DNA of 64,000 bases from Caballeronia sp. NK8 (GCF_018408855.1 NZ_AP024322.1:1922001-1986000); one strand, 5' to 3'; shown: positions 50,449 through 60,593, counted from the stretch's first letter. Made by a program: numbers and translations. The notes: a model not told the origin generated them from the sequence alone.

Positions 50449-50883
50449 TCACCGACATGAAGTCACCCAACTGGAACGCCTGTCCTGGGAACTCGCTTCA
50501 ACGGCACTGCACCGGGTTATTCCCTCGGGCAAACGCTGAGAGAGTGCGATGGAATTTCCGTATCCGCACGACAGCCAGATACCCTTCACGTGATCGGCCG
50601 GGACAAAGTCCCACGAAAACGTCTTGCTCTTCTTGATGATTCTGATGTCCGGCCTTAAATCGCCAAGTTCTTCGCGAGGCCCGAAGGACATCGACACGCC
50701 CTCATTCGACAGTTGCGTCAATCGCTGCGACGCGTGCCAGTCTTCAGGCGCATTGGTCACGATGGCCGGTTGCATGTTGATGCGAGCGGGACAGCGAATG
50801 TCGATTGCCAAACACAGCGCAGGGGCCAACAGGCACGCAAGACATGCCGCGATACGTTGCAGACTGATGGTCAACTGAGTCAT
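50449..50883 (-). CDS. STY0301-family secreted protein, copy 1 (putative immunity protein)
   Basis: Exported protein of 144 residues. The start MTQLTISLQR at 50883 is chosen over the ATG 13 codons upstream because it aligns residue for residue with the paralog's start (signal peptide then IDIRCPARINM versus VEIQCPARIDM). The GAGG run before it can serve as ribosome site. Cysteines recur at CPARI, WLSCGYG, TRCSAVE and VTSCR. It lies 10 bases after the BPSL0067-family stop and 10 bases before its paralog, forming a tight three-gene unit. Confidence 0.82.
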   Translation of the reverse strand: MTQLTISLQRIAACLACLLAPALCLAIDIRCPARINMQPAIVTNAPEDWHASQRLTQLSNEGVSMSFGPREELGDLRPDIRIIKKSKTFSWDFVPADHVKGIWLSCGYGNSIALSQRLPEGITRCSAVEASSQDRRSSWVTSCR

Positions 50884-50893
50884 CTCCCTCGTC

Positions 50894-51283
50894 TCATTCA
50901 ATGATCGAAAAGGCGTCGGCATTGTTGCTGGGATTCACGTATTCGCCATTCTTATGCTTTCCTCTCATAGGAATGGGTCGCGACGATATTTTTGGCTTGT
51001 CTTTGTCGTTGGCCCACTGATCCATGACCCAGATGCAACACGCCTCGCGGCGCAGAAACAAGGCCGCATGATTGCCGTGCGCGTGGCTTTGATATTTGCC
51101 GTCGACGAACGTTGCGATTGCGGTAGCGACCGGAATGTGAACGGCGTCCAGAACACGTTCTCCTTCTCGCCATTTCGACGTTGCCGGAGCGCCGGCATAA
51201 TGTTTGACGAGATCGACGCACTGATGGGATCCGACCATCGTCTCGTTTTCGAGCTCGGCGACATCGGCGAAGCGATATGACAT
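50894..51283 (-). CDS. BPSL0067-family protein, probable peptidoglycan amidase effector
   Basis: Protein of 129 residues, no signal peptide. Catalytic-looking residues are Cys22 in VGSHQCVDLVKHY and His72 in SHAHGNHAALFL, with Asp88 in WVMDQW, the order of an NlpC/P60-CHAP-type cysteine amidase. GGATCAATTC gives a ribosome site (GAGGATCAATTC). The family is, as I recall, close to the type VI amidase Tae2 from B. thailandensis. Lack of a signal peptide plus downstream secreted partners fits a toxin delivered by type VI secretion. No VgrG or PAAR gene is near. Confidence 0.8.
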   Translation of the reverse strand: MSYRFADVAELENETMVGSHQCVDLVKHYAGAPATSKWREGERVLDAVHIPVATAIATFVDGKYQSHAHGNHAALFLRREACCIWVMDQWANDKDKPKISSRPIPMRGKHKNGEYVNPSNNADAFSIIE

Positions 51284-51458
51284 GAATTGATCCTCATATT
51301 AATCTGGAATCCAGATCATATTCCGGCCGCTACTGCCAAAATGTTTGCCTGCAAATCAATTCCTCCACTCCTTGCGAACAATCAATGCCAATCCACGCGC
51401 ACATTCTGCTCAATGTCACCGACAAAACTCATTCGTCAATGATTCAAAGCCCAGACGC

Positions 51459-51492
51459 AAAAACGGCGGCATCGCACCCGCGATACCGCCGT
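51459..51492 (-). terminator. Intrinsic terminator of prpE
   Basis: On the minus strand ACGGCGGTATCGC / GCGATGCCGCCGT (one G-T pair, 4-base loop) followed by TTTTTGC, 25 bases after the prpE stop. It insulates the amidase cassette from prpE. Confidence 0.87.
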
Positions 51493-51517
51493 CTCCCCGA
51501 CATCAGGCCATGAAACC

Positions 51518-53413
51518 CTACTTCGCTCCCAACGCCTCCCTCACCTGCATCAACGCACTCGGATCCTCGATCGTCGGCAGTTCCCCCGGATCGCGTCCTT
51601 CCGCCAGCGCGGCAATCGCCCGTCGCAGCAGCTTCCCCGAACGCGTCTTCGGCAACATCGTCACGAAGTGCACGCTGGCCGGCCGCGCGATCGCGCCGAG
51701 CTGCGAATCCACTGCGTGACACAACTCCGCCACCATCCCCTCGCGCGCGCCCGGCGCGTTGATGCGGTCCGCATCCCTTAGCACCACGAACGCCACCGCG
51801 GCCTGTCCCTTCACCGAATCCGCGATACCGACGACCGCCACCTCCGCCACCGCCGGATGTGCCGACAACGCTTCCTCGATCTCGCGCGTCCCGAGCCGAT
51901 GCCCCGCCACATTGATCACGTCGTCGGTGCGACCGAGAATCGACACATAGCCGTCCTCATCCTGCACGCCCCAGTCGAATGTCGAATAGACCGTGCGATT
52001 CGGCACGCTCTTCCAGTACGTATCGGCGAAGCGGCTGTCATCGCCCCAGACCGTCTGCATGCAGCCCGGCGGCAACGGATACTCGAGCGTGACGACGCCC
52101 TTCTCGCCCGGCGTGCATTCGTCGCCGGTCGCCTCGTTGCGCAGTCTGAGATCGAAGCCCATCGACGGCACGCCCGGCGAGCCGAGTTTCGACGGCAACT
52201 CCTCGATGCCGCGCGGAATCGCGATCATCGGCCAGCCGGTTTCCGTCTGCCAGTAATTGTCGATGACGGGCTTTCTCAACGCGCTCTGAATCCACTGCGC
52301 GGTCGGCTCGTCGAGCGGTTCGCCTGCGAGAAACAGCGTGCGCAGGCTCGACAGATCGTATTTCTCCATCAGCGCCGGGTCCTGCTTCTTGAGCACACGG
52401 ATCGCCGTCGGCGCGGTGAACATCAGATTGATTTTGTATTGCTCGACGAGCCGCCACCAGATGCCGCCATCGGGACGAATCGGCGTGCCTTCGTACATCA
52501 CGGTCGTCAGGCCCGCGATCAGTGGCGCATAGATGATGTAGCTGTGCCCCACGACCCAGCCGACATCCGACGCGGTGAACATCGTGTCGCCCGGCGCGCC
52601 CTGAAAGATGTGCTCCATCGATGCAGCCAGCGCCACCGCATATCCGCCGACGTCGCGCTGCACGCCCTTCGGCCTGCCTGTCGTGCCGGAGGTATAGAGA
52701 ATGTAGGAAGGCTCGTTCGATTCGAGCCATTCGCAGGGCACGTGAGCATCGAAAAACTGCTCGCGCAGTGGCTCGTACGCGACGAGATAATTCGCCTGCA
52801 AACGTTCGGGCGCGAGTTGCCGGTCGATCAGCAGCACTTGCGGCACCTTGTATTCGGCGCGCGACAGCGCTTCGTCGACGAGCGGCGTGTAGTCGATCAC
52901 CTTGCCCGCGCGCGCGCCCGCATCGGCGGTGACGATGAGCGCGGGCGCGGCGTCATCGATGCGCGCCGCGAGGTTCGGCGCCGCGAAGCCGCCGAACACG
53001 ACCGAATGAATCGCGCCGATGCGCGCGCACGCGAGCATCGCGAAGAGCGCCTCGGGGATCATCGGCAGATAGATGAGCACGCGGTCGCCCTTCTTCACAT
53101 GCAGCGAACGCATGACGGCGGCCATGCGGTTCACTTCCGCATGCAGCTCGGCGTAGGTGTAGCGGCGCTCGATGCCCGTTTCCGTCGATACATAAACGAG
53201 CGCGTCCTGTTGCGCGCGCGAGGCGAGATGCCGGTCCACCGCGTTATGGCACAGGTTGGTCCTGCCGCCGACGAACCAGCGCGCGAACGGCGGCCTGCTG
53301 CGGTCGAGCACCTGATCGAACGGCGTCTGCCAGTGAATGCGGCGGGCCTGCTCGGCCCAGAACGCTTCAGGCTCTTCGATCGACCGGCGGTACGCTTCTC
53401 GGTAAGTCGGCAT
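51518..53413 (-). CDS. prpE: Propionate-CoA ligase (PrpE)
   Basis: AMP-forming acyl-CoA synthetase, 631 residues. Motifs are YTSGTTGRPKGVQRDVGG (A3), the PrpE-type DNYWQTETGWPM (A5), DWGVQDEDGYVSILGRTDD (A7-A8) and the acetylatable lysine in LPKTRSGKLLRR (A10). Starts at ATG 53413 with GAGGACG upstream. It activates propionate for the methylcitrate cycle; the prpBCD genes are not in the window. Acetate could be a secondary substrate. Confidence 0.93.
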   Translation of the reverse strand: MPTYREAYRRSIEEPEAFWAEQARRIHWQTPFDQVLDRSRPPFARWFVGGRTNLCHNAVDRHLASRAQQDALVYVSTETGIERRYTYAELHAEVNRMAAVMRSLHVKKGDRVLIYLPMIPEALFAMLACARIGAIHSVVFGGFAAPNLAARIDDAAPALIVTADAGARAGKVIDYTPLVDEALSRAEYKVPQVLLIDRQLAPERLQANYLVAYEPLREQFFDAHVPCEWLESNEPSYILYTSGTTGRPKGVQRDVGGYAVALAASMEHIFQGAPGDTMFTASDVGWVVGHSYIIYAPLIAGLTTVMYEGTPIRPDGGIWWRLVEQYKINLMFTAPTAIRVLKKQDPALMEKYDLSSLRTLFLAGEPLDEPTAQWIQSALRKPVIDNYWQTETGWPMIAIPRGIEELPSKLGSPGVPSMGFDLRLRNEATGDECTPGEKGVVTLEYPLPPGCMQTVWGDDSRFADTYWKSVPNRTVYSTFDWGVQDEDGYVSILGRTDDVINVAGHRLGTREIEEALSAHPAVAEVAVVGIADSVKGQAAVAFVVLRDADRINAPGAREGMVAELCHAVDSQLGAIARPASVHFVTMLPKTRSGKLLRRAIAALAEGRDPGELPTIEDPSALMQVREALGAK

Positions 53414-53508
53414 GCGCGTCGTCCTCTGCAAAGCAGCGTGGCTTGGCTCCACAGGATAGAGCAGCCACGAAGCCCCTGCTAGACAGGGCGCGCCCTGATC
53501 GGTCCTAC

Positions 53509-53949
53509 TCAGACAGCTTGCGTGCGCGCGGCGGGCCGCGTATCCGACGTAGTGTGCTTCAGCAGCACCGGCGCGAGTTCGCCCGCCACCCGCATGCTCG
53601 ACACGACGACCGTGCGTACGCCGCTGCCCTCGGTCAGCGCACGAAGTGTTTCGCGCGTCGTCGCACGCGCCTCGATGCGCGGCTCGATCACGATCAGCCC
53701 ACGGCAATACGCGGTGAGCATCGCGCGATGGGTGCGCAGCCAAGCGGCGCGCAGACGCGCGTCGTCGGCGGTTTCGTTTGCGTCGTGTTCGGCCACCAGC
53801 ACAAACGGCGTCGCAAGCGACACGAGGCGGCGCATCTGCGCGCTCCACGCGAACGCGTAGCCGGGCTTCACGGCGCGCGGACGCAGGCGCACGAGCGGAA
53901 AGCGGCTCACGTCGAAGAGGCGCTCGTCAAGCGCGAGCGAGGAAGACAT
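53509..53949 (-). CDS. Hypothetical protein, second gene of a Fur-controlled pair
   Basis: Not recognised. It is 146 residues from ATG 53949, preceded by GAAAG. It is soluble with alternating strand/helix pattern: FPLVRLRPRAVKPGYAFAWSAQM, seen as RAVKPGYAFAWSA, then RLVSLATPFVLVAEHD, AYCRGLIVIEPRIEAR and VRTVVVSSMRVAGELAPVLL. The latter resembles a small Rossmann-like or STAS-like fold, which I cannot confirm. It starts 29 bases after the Fur-promoter gene and ends 95 bases before prpE. Confidence 0.72.
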   Translation of the reverse strand: MSSSLALDERLFDVSRFPLVRLRPRAVKPGYAFAWSAQMRRLVSLATPFVLVAEHDANETADDARLRAAWLRTHRAMLTAYCRGLIVIEPRIEARATTRETLRALTEGSGVRTVVVSSMRVAGELAPVLLKHTTSDTRPAARTQAV

Positions 53950-53978
53950 CACAGCTTTCGAAGAAGAATCGGCGGCAT

Positions 53979-54254
53979 TCACAGCGGTTTCGGGCTCCAG
54001 TAATTCAGCGCGGCGACGAGCGACGGCCAGCGGGAACGCCGCGGCACGACGCGTTTTTTCGGTTGCGATGCGCGTGGCGGACGGCGTGTCGCCTCCTTCG
54101 GCGCCTGCGCGGTCGCCTCGCTCCAGGCGTGGCGTGTCGTTTCGATCACCTTCGCGGCGTTCGCCGATATAGCGCAACGCTCACCCCGCGCAGCTTTCCC
54201 GCTCGCCGGGCGCTCCGCGCTCGCCGTACCGATGGCGGTGAAATCGTTGGTCAT
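53979..54254 (-). CDS. Small basic hypothetical protein behind a Fur-box promoter
   Basis: Not recognised. It is 91 residues, no signal or membrane segment. An Ala-rich first half is followed by a Pro/Arg/Lys tract (KEATRRPPRASQPKKRVVPRRSR, written here as RRPPRASQPKKRVVPRR) and the end SLVAALNYWSPKPL. The start ATG at 54254 has GGGAGGCCC upstream and lies downstream of the promoter, which excludes the longer open frame. It is first gene of a two-gene unit. It does not match HemP, the usual small iron-regulated protein in this group. Confidence 0.65.
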   Translation of the reverse strand: MTNDFTAIGTASAERPASGKAARGERCAISANAAKVIETTRHAWSEATAQAPKEATRRPPRASQPKKRVVPRRSRWPSLVAALNYWSPKPL

Positions 54255-54305
54255 GTCGTCGGGCCTCCCGTTGTGCCCCAAATCGTGCTTAACGTCGTGC
54301 GAGTC

Positions 54306-54334
54306 ATTGTATTGAGAATCATTCTCAACTACAA
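54306..54334 (-). promoter_or_regulatory. Promoter with embedded Fur box
   Basis: Minus strand: -35 TTGTAG (54329-54334), a 17-base spacer, and -10 TACAAT (54306-54311). The spacer is the perfect palindrome TTGAGAATGATTCTCAA (54312-54328), which resembles the GATAATGATTATC-type Fur site of Burkholderia. Fe-Fur binding would cover both hexamers, so iron repression is expected. Confidence 0.8.
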
Positions 54335-54398
54335 GCGGGATTTTCGACACCGGTTAGCACTGCGGGAAAGCCCCGCCCGCGCGGGATTCAGGGATGAA

Positions 54399-55151
54399 TC
54401 AGGCGGCGGCGCGCAGAAAGCGCGACAAAATGCCCGACGAGTAAGTCGCGGCAATGGACGTGAGGAATTCGGCGAAGGACGCGGGAGCGGCGGCGTCGGC
54501 CGTATCGGAGATGGTGCGAACGACCGCGCACGGCACGTCGTGTTCGTAGCAGACCTGCGCGATGGCCGCGCCTTCCATTTCGACCGCGAGCGCGTCCGGC
54601 AGCGCGGCGCGCAACGCGAAGAGTTCGTCGTGGCTCGCGATGAAGCGATCGCCGCTCACGATCATCCCGCGATGCACGCGCGGCGCCGTCACAGCGAAAC
54701 GCTCCGCCAACGCGCCGCCTTCCTGCGCGATGAACGCATCGGCAGCGGCGGCGAGCGCGTCGGACAGCGCGCGGTCGGCGTCGAAACTCGCGCGGTCGAG
54801 CAGCGGCACCTCGTAGCGCGGAAAGAGCGGCGACGCATCGAGATCGTGCTGCATCAAGGTATCGGCGATGACGACATCGCCGACTTGCACATCCGCGCGC
54901 ACGCCGCCCGCGACGCCGGTGAAGACGATCGCATCGGCATCGAACACGTGGATGAGCGCGCTGGCGGTCGCGGCCGCCGCCACCTTGCCGATGCGCGCCA
55001 GCGTGACGACCGCCGGCCGGCCATGCGCGTCGCCGAGGTAGTATTCGCGCCGCCCGAGCGTAACCGTGCGAACCTCGCCCGCCGCCCGCATCTGCGCGAT
55101 GAGATCGCCCAGTTCCTGCGGCAGCGCCGCCATGATGCCGAGCCGCGTCAT
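54399..55151 (-). CDS. mtnN: 5'-methylthioadenosine/S-adenosylhomocysteine nucleosidase
   Basis: Hydrolyses MTA and SAH to adenine plus the thioribose, recycling methylation and polyamine by-products and producing the AI-2 precursor route. It is 250 residues, PNP/UDP family: GIMAALPQELGDL, FTGVAGGVRADVQVGDVVIAD, seen as TGVAGGVRADVQVGD, VEMEGAAIAQVCYE with catalytic glutamates, and the catalytic Asp in TISDTADAAA. The ATGA overlap with uvrD fixes the start. Confidence 0.94.
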   Translation of the reverse strand: MTRLGIMAALPQELGDLIAQMRAAGEVRTVTLGRREYYLGDAHGRPAVVTLARIGKVAAAATASALIHVFDADAIVFTGVAGGVRADVQVGDVVIADTLMQHDLDASPLFPRYEVPLLDRASFDADRALSDALAAAADAFIAQEGGALAERFAVTAPRVHRGMIVSGDRFIASHDELFALRAALPDALAVEMEGAAIAQVCYEHDVPCAVVRTISDTADAAAPASFAEFLTSIAATYSSGILSRFLRAAA

Positions 55152-57517
55152 TCGACAGCCTGCAGCTTCGCGACCGCCAGCGCGAGCCACTTCTCGCCGT
55201 GGCGCTTGAAGCGCACCTGCGCGCGCGCATCGCCGCCGGAGCCTTCGAGAGCGGTCACGGTGCCTTCGCCGAACTTCGTATGGAACACGGCCTGGCCGAC
55301 CTTGAAGCCGGATTCCGCCGCGCGCTGCTCGTTCGCGAACGCGGGCAGCGTCGCGCTCGCCTGAACGCCGCCGTAGGACGAGGAACCGCCGCGCTCCTGT
55401 CCGGGCCGCGCGAACCAGTCGCGGCCCCAGCCGGCGTTGTCCGCGCGTCCGCCCCAGCGCGCGCCCGCCTCGACCTTCGGCGTGAGCCACTTGAGCGAGC
55501 CTTCGGGCAATTCGTCGAAGAAGCGCGAGCGGATGTTGTAGCGCGTCTGCCCGTGCAGCATGCGGCTTTGCGCGAACGACAGATAGAGCCGCTCCTTCGC
55601 GCGCGTGATCGCCACATAGGCGAGCCGCCGCTCTTCCTCCAGCCCGTCGGTTTCCTGCGCGCTGTTCTCGTGCGGAAACAGGCCCTCTTCCAGCCCGGTG
55701 ATGAACACGGCGGTGAATTCGAGACCCTTCGCCGCGTGCACGGTCATCAGTTGCACGGCGTCCTGTCCGGCCTGCGCCTGGTTGTCGCCGGCTTCGAGCG
55801 ATGCATGCGACAGGAACCCGGCGAGCGGCGTCATGGTGTCGGGATTCTGCGCGGGGTCGGCGATGCCGGGCGCGTCGAGCACTTCGATCTCGCCGTCCTC
55901 GCTCACCGCCGCGATTTCCGGCGCGGCGGTCGCGCCCGGACGCAGCGGGATCGAGCGCGCGGGCGTATCGAGGCCGTAGCCTTCCTCGCTGACGAACGCC
56001 GCAGCCGCGTTCACGAGTTCCTGCAAGTTCTCCAGACGATCCTGGCCTTCGCGCTCGGTTTCGTAGAACGCGGCGAGACCGCTCGCGCGCACCACATATT
56101 CGACCGTCTCCGGCAGGCTCATCTGCTGCGTTTCGGCGCGCATCTTCGCGATGAGCGTCGCGAACGCGCCGAGGCTCGAGCCCGCCTTGCCGGTGACGTA
56201 CGGCACGGCCGCCGCCATCGAACAGTTATAGAGACGCGCGGCGTCGGCCACTTGCTCGATCGACCGCGCACCGATGCCGCGCGTCGGGAAATTGACGACG
56301 CGTGCGAACGCGGTGTCGTCGTTCGGGTTGTCGATCAGGCGCAGATACGCGAGCGCGTGCTTCACTTCCTGCCGCTCGAAGAAGCGCAGGCCGCCATACA
56401 CGCGATACGGAATGCCCGCGTTCACGAGCGTATGTTCGATGGTCCGCGACTGCGCGTTGCTGCGATAAAGCACCGCGACTTCGCCGCGCGACAGACCCGT
56501 ATTGATGAGCGCCTTGATTTCCTCGACGATCCAGCCCGCTTCCTGCGAATCCGTCGCGGCCTCGTAGACGCGCACCGGCTCGCCGTGGCCCGCGTCGGTG
56601 CGCAGATTCTTGCCGAGCCGCCGCGAGTTGTTCGCGATCAGATAGTTCGCCGTGTCGAGAATATGGCCGTGCGAGCGGTAGTTCTGCTCCAGCTTGATGA
56701 GATTGCGCACGCGGAATTCACGCTCGAAATCGTGCATGTTGCCGACGTTCGCGCCGCGAAACGCGTAGATCGACTGGTCGTCGTCGCCGACCGCGAAGAT
56801 CGCGTTGTGTTCGCCCGCGAGCAGCTTGAGCCAGGCGTATTGCAGCTTGTTGGTGTCCTGAAACTCGTCGACGAGAATGTTGCGAAAGCGCGCCTGATAA
56901 TGCGCCCGCAGCGGCGGATTGTGCGCGAGCAATTCATGACAGCGCAGCAGCAGTTCCGGAAAATCGACGACGCCTTCGCGCTGGCACTGCTGGTCGTACG
57001 CGTCGTACAGTTCGACGAACTTGCGGTTGAACGCATCGGTGGCGTCGACGTCCTTCGGACGCAGGCCCTGTTCCTTCGCGTTGTTGATGAAGTACTGCAG
57101 GTTCTTGGCGGGATACTTTTCGTCGTCGACATTCAGGCCCTTCATCAGACGCTTGATGGCCGAAAGCTGGTCGGACGTATCGAGGATCTGGAAGGTCTGC
57201 GGCAGGCCGGCGTCGCGGTAATGCGCGCGCAGCATGCGGTTGCACAGGCCGTGAAAGGTGCCGATCCACATGCCGCGCGTGTCGATAGGCAGGAGCGCGG
57301 AGAGACGCGCCATCATCTCGCGCGCGGCCTTGTTCGTGAAGGTGACGGCCAGCACGGTCGGCGGCGACGCGTAGCCCTGCTGGATCAGCCACGCGATACG
57401 CGTGATGAGCACGCGCGTCTTGCCGCTGCCGGCGCCCGCGAGAATGAGCGCGGGCTCGTTCGGCAGCGTCACGGCGGCGAGTTGTTCGGGGTTCAGATTC
57501 GCGAGCAGGTCGGGCAT
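55148..57517 (-). CDS. uvrD: ATP-dependent DNA helicase UvrD/PcrA
   Basis: 3'-5' superfamily 1 helicase of nucleotide excision and mismatch repair. It is 789 residues from ATG 57517. Motifs: Walker A LAGAGSGKTRVLITRI, Ia AVTFTNKAAREM, II LVDEFQDTNKLQYAW, III VGDDDQSIYAFRGA, IV region VAVLYRSNAQSR, V TVHAAKGLEF and VI YVAITRAKERLYL. The C-terminal tail has the UvrD Tudor-like sequence KVGQAVFHTKFGEGTV. A minus-strand TATAAT (57576-57581) lies 59 bases upstream. Confidence 0.96.
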   Translation of the reverse strand: MPDLLANLNPEQLAAVTLPNEPALILAGAGSGKTRVLITRIAWLIQQGYASPPTVLAVTFTNKAAREMMARLSALLPIDTRGMWIGTFHGLCNRMLRAHYRDAGLPQTFQILDTSDQLSAIKRLMKGLNVDDEKYPAKNLQYFINNAKEQGLRPKDVDATDAFNRKFVELYDAYDQQCQREGVVDFPELLLRCHELLAHNPPLRAHYQARFRNILVDEFQDTNKLQYAWLKLLAGEHNAIFAVGDDDQSIYAFRGANVGNMHDFEREFRVRNLIKLEQNYRSHGHILDTANYLIANNSRRLGKNLRTDAGHGEPVRVYEAATDSQEAGWIVEEIKALINTGLSRGEVAVLYRSNAQSRTIEHTLVNAGIPYRVYGGLRFFERQEVKHALAYLRLIDNPNDDTAFARVVNFPTRGIGARSIEQVADAARLYNCSMAAAVPYVTGKAGSSLGAFATLIAKMRAETQQMSLPETVEYVVRASGLAAFYETEREGQDRLENLQELVNAAAAFVSEEGYGLDTPARSIPLRPGATAAPEIAAVSEDGEIEVLDAPGIADPAQNPDTMTPLAGFLSHASLEAGDNQAQAGQDAVQLMTVHAAKGLEFTAVFITGLEEGLFPHENSAQETDGLEEERRLAYVAITRAKERLYLSFAQSRMLHGQTRYNIRSRFFDELPEGSLKWLTPKVEAGARWGGRADNAGWGRDWFARPGQERGGSSSYGGVQASATLPAFANEQRAAESGFKVGQAVFHTKFGEGTVTALEGSGGDARAQVRFKRHGEKWLALAVAKLQAVE

Positions 57518-57725
57518 GAGGGAAAGTGCGACGGCAGAAAAGCGGGCCAGAGAAAACTCTGGCGGCGGGCCGATCATTATAAGACCGTGCCGATGGCGGC
57601 GTCGGGCGCGGCCGAGGGCTGGCCGAACGGCCAGGTGCGCGCCGAATTAGTCCGGCGTCCCGCCTCGAACCTTATAATTGGGGATTCCCCCGCATTTTTT
57701 CACGCTTTTTTCGGCAGATTCCACA

Positions 57726-60593
57726 ATGAGCGACAACACGCTTGCCAAGAGCTTCGAGCCTCAAAACATCGAGTCCCAATGGGGCCCGGAATGGGAAAAA
57801 CGCGGGCTGTCCGCCCCCACGTTCCAGGACGGCGCGAAGAATTTCTCCATCCAGTTGCCGCCGCCGAACGTCACCGGCACGCTGCACATGGGGCACGCGT
57901 TCAACCAGACCATCATGGACGGTCTCACGCGCTATCACCGCATGCTCGGCGAGAACACGCTGTGGGTGCCGGGCACCGACCACGCGGGCATCGCGACGCA
58001 GATCGTCGTCGAGCGCCAGCTCGATGCGCAAGGCGTTTCGCGCCACGATCTCGGCCGCGAGGAATTCCTGAAGCGCGTGTGGGCGTGGAAGCAGCAGTCC
58101 GGCTCGACCATCACGAATCAGGTGCGGCGTCTCGGCGCATCGATCGACTGGTCGCGCGAATACTTCACGATGGACGACAAGATGTCGGCCGCCGTGCGCG
58201 ACGTGTTCGTGACGCTCTACAAGCAAGGGCTCATCTATCGCGGCAAGCGGCTCGTGAACTGGGACCCGGTACTCGGCACGGCCGTGTCGGATCTCGAAGT
58301 GGTGAGCGAGGAAGAAAACGGCAGCCTGTGGCACATCCGCTACCCGCTGCCGGACGGCTCGGGCCATCTGACGGTCGCGACGACGCGCCCCGAAACCATG
58401 CTCGGAGACGTCGCCGTGATGGTGCATCCGGAGGACGAGCGCTATCAGCATCTGATCGGCAAGACGGTGGTGCTGCCGCTGTGCGATCGCGAGATTCCGG
58501 TCATCGCGGATGATTACGTGGACCGCGAGTTCGGCACCGGCGTCGTGAAGGTCACGCCCGCGCACGATTTCAACGACTACGCCGTCGGCCAGCGCCACAA
58601 GCTGCCGCAGATCGAAATCCTCACGCTCGACGCGAAGATCAACGACAACGCGCCCGAAAAGTATCGCGGCATGGACCGCTTCGATGCGCGCAAGCAAGTG
58701 GTGAAGGATCTCGAAGCGCTCGGCCTGCTCGAATCCGTCAAGCCGCACAAGCTGATGGTGCCGCGCGGCGACCGCACGAACGTGGTCATCGAGCCGATGC
58801 TCACGGACCAGTGGTTCGTCGCGATGAGCAAGGCAGCGCCGGAAGGCACGTTCAATCCGGGCAAGTCGATCACGGAGACGTCGCTCGATGTCGTGCGAAG
58901 CGGCCAGATCAAATTCGTGCCGGAGAACTGGACCACCACGTACTATCAGTGGCTGGAAAATATCCAGGACTGGTGCATCTCGCGTCAGTTGTGGTGGGGC
59001 CATCAGATTCCGGCGTGGTACGGCGAGAATGGCGAGATCTTCGTCGCGAAGACGGAAGATGAAGCCCGCGCCGATGCGAACGCGCAAGGCTACCAAGGCG
59101 CGCTGCGCCGCGACGAAGACGTCCTCGACACGTGGTTTTCGTCCGCGCTCGTGCCGTTCTCGTCGCTCGGCTGGCCGAACGAGACGAAGGAATTGCAGGC
59201 ATTCCTGCCCTCTTCCGTGCTCGTGACGGGTTTTGACATCATCTTCTTCTGGGTCGCCAGAATGGTGATGATGACCACGCATTTCACCGGCAAGGTGCCT
59301 TTCGACACCGTCTACGTGCATGGCCTCGTGCGCGACGCCGAAGGCCAGAAGATGTCGAAGAGCAAGGGCAACACGCTCGACCCGATCGATATCGTCGATG
59401 GCATCGACCTCGAAGCGCTCGTCGCGAAGCGCACCACGGGGCTGATGAACCCGAAGGCCGCCGCGCAGATCGAGAAGAAGACGCGCAAGGAATTCCCTGA
59501 AGGCATTCCGTCGTTCGGCACGGACGCGCTGCGCTTCACGATGGCGTCGATGGCCACGCTCGGCCGCAACGTGAACTTCGACCTCGCGCGCTGCGAGGGC
59601 TATCGCAACTTCTGCAACAAGCTGTGGAACGCCACGCGTTTCGTGCTGATGAACTGCGAAGGCCACGATTGCGGTTTCGCGAATCCGGGCGCGTGCAAGC
59701 CGGGCGATTGCGGCCCCGGCGGCTATACGGACTACTCGCAGGCCGACCGCTGGATCGTCTCGCTCCTGCAGCGCACGGAAGCAGAAGTCGAGAAAGGCTT
59801 CGCGGATTATCGTTTCGACAACGTCGCGAGCGCGATTTACAAGTTCGTCTGGGACGAGTACTGCGACTGGTATCTCGAACTCGCGAAGGTGCAGATCCAG
59901 ACCGGCACGCCCGAGCAGCAGACCGCGACGCGCCGCACGCTGTTGCGCGTGCTGGAAACGGTGCTGCGCCTCGCGCATCCAATCATTCCGTTCATCACGG
60001 AAGCCTTGTGGCAGAAGGTCGCGCCGCTGACCGACGCGTTCCCGGCGGGCGCGAGCGAAGGCGATGTGTCGATCATGACGCAGCCCTACCCGCGTCCCGA
60101 GCCGAAAAAAATCGACGAATCCGCCGAACAGTGGGCCGCCGAACTGAAATCCGTCATCGATGCGTGTCGTAATCTGCGTGGCGAAATGAATCTGTCGCCC
60201 GCGGTGAAAGTGCCGTTGCTCGCGCACGGCGACGCGGCGCGCCTCACCGCGTTCGCACCGTATGTCGCCGCGCTCGCGCGTCTCTCCGAAGTCAAGATCA
60301 TCGACGACGAAGCCGCCCTCGACAAGGAAGCGCATGGTGCGCCGGTCGCGATCATCGGCACGAGCAAGCTCGTGCTGAAGGTCGAGATCGATGTCGCCGC
60401 GGAACGCGAGCGTCTGACGAAGGAAGTGGACCGCCTCACCGCCGAGGTCACAAAATGTAACGCGAAGCTCGGCAATGAAAGCTTTGTTTCAAAAGCGCCC
60501 CCCGCTGTCGTTGAACAGGAGCGCAAAAGGCTGGCAGAATACGGAACCACTATCGAGAAGCTGCAGGCCCAATTATTGCGTCTGCCGGCTTGA
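57726..60593 (+). CDS. valS: Valyl-tRNA synthetase
   Basis: Class I synthetase, 955 residues from ATG 57726 ([16 protein letters not shown]). HIGH appears as [16 protein letters not shown] and KMSKS as [14 protein letters not shown]. The CP1 editing domain, with [22 protein letters not shown] (read here as [17 protein letters not shown]), and the C-terminal coiled coil of ValRS ([21 protein letters not shown]) are complete. A TATAAT box lies at 57673-57678, 48 bases before the start, divergent from uvrD. Confidence 0.98.
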   Translation: MSDNTLAKSFEPQNIESQWGPEWEKRGLSAPTFQDGAKNFSIQLPPPNVTGTLHMGHAFNQTIMDGLTRYHRMLGENTLWVPGTDHAGIATQIVVERQLDAQGVSRHDLGREEFLKRVWAWKQQSGSTITNQVRRLGASIDWSREYFTMDDKMSAAVRDVFVTLYKQGLIYRGKRLVNWDPVLGTAVSDLEVVSEEENGSLWHIRYPLPDGSGHLTVATTRPETMLGDVAVMVHPEDERYQHLIGKTVVLPLCDREIPVIADDYVDREFGTGVVKVTPAHDFNDYAVGQRHKLPQIEILTLDAKINDNAPEKYRGMDRFDARKQVVKDLEALGLLESVKPHKLMVPRGDRTNVVIEPMLTDQWFVAMSKAAPEGTFNPGKSITETSLDVVRSGQIKFVPENWTTTYYQWLENIQDWCISRQLWWGHQIPAWYGENGEIFVAKTEDEARADANAQGYQGALRRDEDVLDTWFSSALVPFSSLGWPNETKELQAFLPSSVLVTGFDIIFFWVARMVMMTTHFTGKVPFDTVYVHGLVRDAEGQKMSKSKGNTLDPIDIVDGIDLEALVAKRTTGLMNPKAAAQIEKKTRKEFPEGIPSFGTDALRFTMASMATLGRNVNFDLARCEGYRNFCNKLWNATRFVLMNCEGHDCGFANPGACKPGDCGPGGYTDYSQADRWIVSLLQRTEAEVEKGFADYRFDNVASAIYKFVWDEYCDWYLELAKVQIQTGTPEQQTATRRTLLRVLETVLRLAHPIIPFITEALWQKVAPLTDAFPAGASEGDVSIMTQPYPRPEPKKIDESAEQWAAELKSVIDACRNLRGEMNLSPAVKVPLLAHGDAARLTAFAPYVAALARLSEVKIIDDEAALDKEAHGAPVAIIGTSKLVLKVEIDVAAERERLTKEVDRLTAEVTKCNAKLGNESFVSKAPPAVVEQERKRLAEYGTTIEKLQAQLLRLPA

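Noticed and set aside
57672..60335. 887-residue minus-strand open frame opposite valS
   Set aside because: Shadow of valS; its length is a product of high GC and few stop codons in that frame.
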